Source of the DNA: Bacteroidota bacterium
GTDB lineage: Bacteria; Bacteroidota; Ignavibacteria; SZUA-365
NCBI GenBank assembly: GCA_018224415.1
Contig: JAGTUZ010000154.1
Location: forward strand, 1-6,406
DNA: 6,406 bases
Reading direction: 5' to 3'
Shown here: one piece after another, positions 5,119 to 6,406 of the stretch
How positions within the stretch are numbered: the first letter of the stretch is position 1
How the letters are laid out: each line of letters opens with the position of its first letter
Program-made: the position numbers and the translations under genes
The notes under the pieces: generated by a model
Told to the model about the DNA's origin: nothing
The model's database searches: none
The model's input: only the letters and a program-made list of their open reading frames with translations

Positions 5119-5155
5119 GGGCTCCCGATGGGAGCCCGCCTGCTCCCTTGGGAGC
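5119..5155. terminator. Tandem hairpins between convergent genes, probable bidirectional terminator
   Basis: GGGCTCCC (5119-5126) and GGGAGCCC (5130-5137) form a perfect 8-bp stem with a 3-nt loop. A second hairpin, GCTCCC-TT-GGGAGC (5142-5155), follows after four bases. The arms are interchangeable, so alternative pairings are possible. The position, midway between the plus-strand operon end at 4999 and the minus-strand gene end at 5200, fits a shared terminator. There is no T-run on either strand, so efficiency is uncertain. Confidence 0.6.
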
Positions 5156-5175
5156 CGATGCCGTCAGATATCCTT

Positions 5176-5212
5176 GCTCGTCACTCGACCGGCAGCTCGT
5201 CACTCGACCGGC
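5176..5212. repeat. 19-bp tandem duplication across the stop codon of the OmpA-family gene
   Basis: GCTCGTCACTCGACCGGC occurs at 5176-5193 and again at 5195-5212, separated by one base (19-bp period). The right copy contains the codons for the final PVE and the TGA stop of the minus-strand gene. The left copy repeats them downstream in a shifted frame, so it is not translated in the gene's frame after the stop. This indicates slippage-type duplication. Confidence 0.9.
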
Positions 5213-6406
5213 GTTTCGACCAGAATGGTGACCGTGCGACAGTAGAATCGACCTTCCGGCAGGTCGTTGGTGTACATGTTGGTCTCGCCGAGTCCGGTCG
5301 CCCGCTCGGGGGCGACACCCAGCGCCTTCGCCGCAGTTTGCGCGCGCGCTTCGGACAGCGTCTGGTTGACCGGCGTCTCGCCGATGCGGTCGGTGTAGCC
5401 GGCGATGGTGACCGTGGCACTCGGGGCGATGCGCGGACGGATCATGTCTGCGATGCGCTCGTTGCGCGGACCCAGCAGTGGTGAGTTGAAATCAAACAGA
5501 ATAAGATTATAACGGTCGATTTCCTTGTCGCCGAGGCGCTCGCTGCGCTTGCGCTGCACGGTGAGCTGCTCCACGGGCAAGGTGCCCGGCTCGGTGGTGA
5601 CGGTCTGCGCTGCCGCATCCGTGACCGTGAGTCTGTATCGCAGGTCGGTGTCGGAGCGTGGAATGCTTGCGCGTTCCTTTTCGACGTTCCAATCGAGCGA
5701 CGTGGGCACGTCGAGTTTCCCGTCGAAATGTCTCAGGGTCTGCCGGTCCTGCGTGACATCGAGCGACCACTCGGTGATCCCGGCGTCGCTGGTGACTTCG
5801 GGACGGAAACGCACACGAGGCGGATTGACCGTGCGCAGCGTGTCGTCGATCACGATCGGGTCGAGCACTTCCGGGACGCTGGTGTACAGCTCCACGCGGC
5901 GGTTTTCCTGGATGCCGTCGATTTCGCCGATGTTGGACGGCTTCTCGGGCAGGTTGCGCGCCTCAACGGTGATCCGCCTTTCGTTGATGCCCCAGGCCCG
6001 CACAAGATAGTCGCGCACGGCATCGGCCCGGCGGCGCGAGAGCGCAGTGTCACCGGCTTCGATGCCTTCGTCGCTGTTTGTGCCCACGATGCGCAACGTG
6101 GCGTCGGGATACTGCGTCAATCGGTATCCAACGATGTTGAGCACGTGATGGTAGGTGGAAAGGATGTCCCGCGGCTTGAGCTGCAGGTATGAGAATCCCG
6201 CAGCCTGTGCGGGCGAAAGCCGGTCGTAGCGGTCGGGAATCACGTCCTTTCCTTCGTCGAAAAACACGTAATGCAGCAGCGGACGCATTTCGCTCGAAAT
6301 GAATTCCTCCACGCGGATTGTGGCTACGGGATATTCGCTGCCGTCCGGCGCAAGACCGTATGCCTTCACGTCCGCAGCCAGAGCCGGCGGCGGGGGGGGT
6401 GGCGGG
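5200..6406 (-). CDS. Double OmpA-domain envelope protein, 5' end outside window
   Basis: The frame is open to the right edge, so this is a partial gene. The GTG at 6369 is only an internal valine: the codons before it read seven prolines, then ALAAD. Counting that valine as 1, 389 residues follow to the TGA at 5202-5200. Residues about 31-164 form one OmpA-type peptidoglycan-binding domain (FFDEG, IVGTNSDEG with D100, SRRRADAV, ENRRVEL at 155-161). Residues about 180-275 are a beta-rich, perhaps Ig-like, spacer. Residues 288-386 form a second OmpA domain (ILFDFNSPLL, GYTD with D327, NQTLSEARAQ with R342). The D and R are the residues that hold diaminopimelate in this family. The product should tether the outer membrane to peptidoglycan, with the missing N-terminal part holding a signal peptide and perhaps a repeat domain or barrel. 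The linker contains a run of eight G (6392-6399). Confidence 0.87.
   Translation of the reverse strand, partial: PPPPPPPALAADVKAYGLAPDGSEYPVATIRVEEFISSEMRPLLHYVFFDEGKDVIPDRYDRLSPAQAAGFSYLQLKPRDILSTYHHVLNIVGYRLTQYPDATLRIVGTNSDEGIEAGDTALSRRRADAVRDYLVRAWGINERRITVEARNLPEKPSNIGEIDGIQENRRVELYTSVPEVLDPIVIDDTLRTVNPPRVRFRPEVTSDAGITEWSLDVTQDRQTLRHFDGKLDVPTSLDWNVEKERASIPRSDTDLRYRLTVTDAAAQTVTTEPGTLPVEQLTVQRKRSERLGDKEIDRYNLILFDFNSPLLGPRNERIADMIRPRIAPSATVTIAGYTDRIGETPVNQTLSEARAQTAAKALGVAPERATGLGETNMYTNDLPEGRFYCRTVTILVETPVE

Overview
The window is GC-rich and densely coding and comes from a bacterium. Several traits suggest the Bacteroidota/Chlorobiota/Ignavibacteriota (Kapabacteria-like) or Rhodothermota side of the tree: mostly weak Shine-Dalgarno sequences, a large periplasmic protein with two OmpA-type domains, an H-x3-C-x2-C zinc-finger protein next to an uncharacterised partner, and short purine/pyrimidine tandem arrays. 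This placement is an inference from style. No marker gene is present.

Layout. At 1-50 lies a decayed pyrimidine-rich repeat. Two minus-strand genes follow: a secreted beta-rich protein of unknown function (53-790) and a small thioredoxin-fold protein with a CNVC active site (926-1237). An array of an 8-bp unit (1324-1403) separates the thioredoxin-like gene from a divergent plus-strand DUF72/YecE-family gene (1450-2355). That gene carries a second, related minisatellite inside its reading frame (2056-2124), read as an added GRTE(D/G) pentapeptide repeat. Convergent with it and overlapping its 3' end is a 51-codon minus-strand gene (2302-2457) for a one-helix membrane protein with a perfect AAGGAGG ribosome binding site.

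The 626 bp at 2458-3083 hold no convincing gene. They contain four different short tandem repeats (periods 16, 22, 17 and 11 bp), a strong intrinsic terminator that works only on the minus strand (2671-2709), and a large imperfect inverted repeat with 19- and 21-nt arms (2878-2950). A two-gene plus-strand operon follows. Its first gene encodes a 348-residue mostly helical protein that may be a highly diverged sigma-factor-like protein (3084-4130). Its second encodes a soluble protein with an anti-sigma-type zinc finger at the N terminus (4166-4999). A double hairpin at 5119-5155 lies between this operon and a convergent minus-strand gene (5200-6406) for an OmpA-family protein. The latter runs off the right edge, and the window cuts it inside a polyproline linker.

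How they fit together. The secreted protein and the OmpA-family protein act in the envelope, and the 51-residue protein is predicted to sit in the inner membrane. The 3084/4166 pair looks regulatory. No single pathway links all the genes. The most unusual property of the window is how many short tandem duplications it contains, including one inside a conserved enzyme-like fold and one across a stop codon.
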